A stretch of 29,363 nucleotides of DNA from Zygnema cylindricum (taxonomy: Eukaryota > Streptophyta > Zygnematophyceae > Zygnematales > Zygnemataceae): assembly GCA_037447655.1 (NCBI GenBank), contig JBBHKE010002233.1, forward strand, positions 1 to 29,363, in the 5' to 3' direction. Shown here piece after piece: positions 28,203 to 29,363 of the stretch. Under the pieces are notes generated by a model. It was not told the DNA's origin. It did no database searches and was given only the letters and a program-made list of their open reading frames with translations. Positions within the stretch are counted from its first letter, which is position 1, and every line of letters begins with the position of its first letter. The position numbers were made by a program, and so were the translations under genes.

Positions 28203-28445
28203 TTAATGTTTTACTAGTTTATTAATAAATCGAGGGACGTGAAAAGTATGATGATGTTGATTGTTTCCCAAAATAAAATCTTTGTCGACAGGAACCATTC
28301 CGTGGGAACTTTGAATGTCGATTTTTTGTAAAATTTCAACAACTTCCGTCATATCGGGTCGTTTTTCCGGATTTTTATCCCAACAAATCTTCATAAGATT
28401 TGCCAAATCTTGGGGACAACATCGAGGGATATCCGGCCGCAAACC
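28203..28445 (-). CDS. Last exon of a Raf-like (group C MAPKKK type) protein kinase, partial
   Basis: 80 codons, reading on the minus strand from a splice acceptor (polypyrimidine, then CACAATAG|GG) at 28,446-28,447; the residues begin GLRPDIPRCC. LANLMKICWDKNPEKRPDM is kinase subdomain XI with the invariant Arg of the C-lobe, followed by the helix TEVVEILQKID and a tail with GMVP. The LRPDIPRCCP, CWD.NPEKRPDM.EVV and short GM(I/V)P tail match plant Raf-like group C kinases. Those are cytosolic Ser/Thr or dual-specificity kinases; one with a known role is HT1 in guard-cell CO2 signalling, though this tail resembles the MRK1-type subgroup more. The plant tail GGGMIP is here SSHGMVP and the end, rich in His, differs. 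The catalytic part is outside the window. Confidence 0.8.
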   Translation of the reverse strand, partial: GLRPDIPRCCPQDLANLMKICWDKNPEKRPDMTEVVEILQKIDIQSSHGMVPVDKDFILGNNQHHHTFHVPRFINKLVKH

Positions 28446-28454
28446 CTATTGTGG

Positions 28455-28800
28455 AGAAAAAAGTGAGAAGGAGAAGGAGAGGAGAAGAAGAGGAGGAGAG
28501 GAGAGGAGAGGAGAGGAGGAGAAGAAAAGAAAAGAAGAGAAAAAAAAAATGAAAATGAAAGAGAAAGGAAAAGAAAAATCCATAGGGAAAGGGAGGAAGG
28601 AGGAAGGAGTAGAGGAGGGAGGGAGTAGAAAAAACAAAAAGATACAGGAAACATAAAGAAAGAAAATAAAAAGAAATAAGAAGAAAAAGGGAGGGAGAGA
28701 GTGAGTAGAGGAGGGAGGATGGAGGGAGGAGAGGTGGGGAGACAAAGGAACATAAAAAAACCAGAGAGGGAGTGAGAGAGAAAGAGTAGAAGAAGAGGGA
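28455..28800 (+). repeat. Purine (GAGAGG/GAAAAG) tract
   Basis: GAGGAGAGGAGAGG and GAAAAGAAAAG repeats, purine on the plus strand. On the kinase strand it is a pyrimidine tract leading into the 3' splice site, which may help recognition. Overlapping frames of 99-142 codons are low complexity. Confidence 0.85.
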
Positions 28801-28969
28801 ATATTATTTTTGGTAACATTTATTCATATTGAAATTACAACAACTATTAGTATTTTTCTTTCAATTCAACAACGTTATATTACAAACAGTTTAAATAAAA
28901 CCAGTAATAAAAAGACCGAAAATTCTTCTTTTTCTCCTCCTTTTCCAGTTTACCTTTTATCTTTCTTCT

Positions 28970-29363
28970 TTCTCAGTCCTCTCTCCCTCTCTCCGTCTCC
29001 CACTTTCCCTCTCCCTCTCCCTCTCCCTCTCCCTCCCCCTCTTGCTCACCTTCTCCCTCTTCCTCTCGCTCACCCTCTCCCTCGTCCTTTCCCTCGTCCT
29101 CTCCCTCTTTTCCTCTCCCTCTCCTCTCCCACTTCCTCTCCCTCTTCCTCTCCCTCTATCTCTCCTTCCTCTCCCTCTCCCTCTCCCATTTCCTCTCCCT
29201 CTTCCTCTCCTTCCTCTCCCTCTTCCTCTCCTTCCTCTCCCTCTTCCTCTCCTTCCTCTCCCTCTCCCTCTCCCTCTCCCATTTCCTCTCCCTCTTCCTC
29301 TCCTTCCTCTCCCTCTTCCTCTCCTTCCTCTCCCTCTTCCTCTCCCTCTTCCTCTCCGGCCTC
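28970..29363 (+). repeat. Pyrimidine tract with 21-bp higher-order repeat
   Basis: CTCCCT/CTTCCT words. From about 29,090 a 21-bp unit, CTTCCTCTCCTTCCTCTCC plus CT, repeats; in one minus frame it gives a 7-residue EEGEEEG period. The tract continues past the window. Confidence 0.85.

Larger units (their letters stand above)
28446..29363 (-). other. Intron of the kinase gene (runs off the window)
   Basis: From the acceptor to the window end no further kinase exon is visible on the minus strand, so the intron is at least 918 bp. It consists of a purine tract (28,455-28,800), a short AT-rich spacer (28,801-28,960), and a pyrimidine tract to the end. Confidence 0.55.

Noticed and set aside
28391-28819. 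A 142-codon minus-strand frame overlapping the kinase exon.
   Set aside because: A different phase from the kinase frame, and mostly a translation of the pyrimidine tract (Ser/Pro/Leu/Phe).

Overview
This is a nuclear, gene-poor, repeat-rich eukaryotic window, most likely from the green plant lineage. The evidence is two spliceosomal gene structures with GT..AG borders, arrays built on the plant and green-algal telomere words TTTAGGG/TTTTAGGG, and a kinase C-terminus resembling plant Raf-like (group C) MAPKKKs. The kinase tail and the sugar-acetyltransferase-type gene are divergent, so a green alga or early-diverging streptophyte fits better than a flowering plant. Species cannot be fixed from the sequence.

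Layout. Bases 1-7,200 hold no recognisable gene: short tandem arrays (GGTTTTCTGG-like, TTTAGGG-like, TATTTTAG, ATTGAAC, GTTACCT), long purine or pyrimidine tracts, two tandem duplications, and old miniature transposons. Bases 7,800-9,720 are a 1.9-kb foldback element with arms of about 0.65 kb. Bases 9,927-11,127 are a second inverted-repeat element carrying a nested hAT-like MITE with a C22/G20 hairpin. A GA-rich tract (13.5-13.9 kb) and a 7-bp AATGTCA array (14.6-14.9 kb) lead to the first gene, a minus-strand stand-alone SGNH domain of the CASD1/Cas1p type (14,904-15,626). A CT tract and a telomere-like array follow (15.9-16.7 kb).

From 17.6 to 27.5 kb the window is dominated by one MITE family (called A here) with TIRs of roughly 85-90 bp and a CACCGTGAATCG-type end. 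Ten full or near-full copies and one solo hairpin are seen in the window, with further terminal fragments. Inside this cluster is the second gene, a two-exon nucleoredoxin-like protein on the plus strand (exon 1 21,427-21,600; exon 2 23,811-24,344). It carries an N-myristoylation/palmitoylation-type N-terminus and has lost both catalytic cysteines of the WCPPC site. Its 2.2-kb intron holds a family A MITE that was itself split by a hAT-like MITE with a perfect 8-bp target duplication. At the right end (28,203-28,445, minus) lies the last exon of a Raf-like protein kinase. The rest of that gene lies past a purine/pyrimidine-rich intron that runs off the window.

The three genes show no operon-like or pathway link. 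The interest lies in the redox-dead, probably membrane-anchored nucleoredoxin, in the free-standing CASD1-type SGNH protein, and in the readable order of nested transposon insertions. I saw no CRISPR array, rRNA, tRNA, reverse transcriptase or transposase gene.
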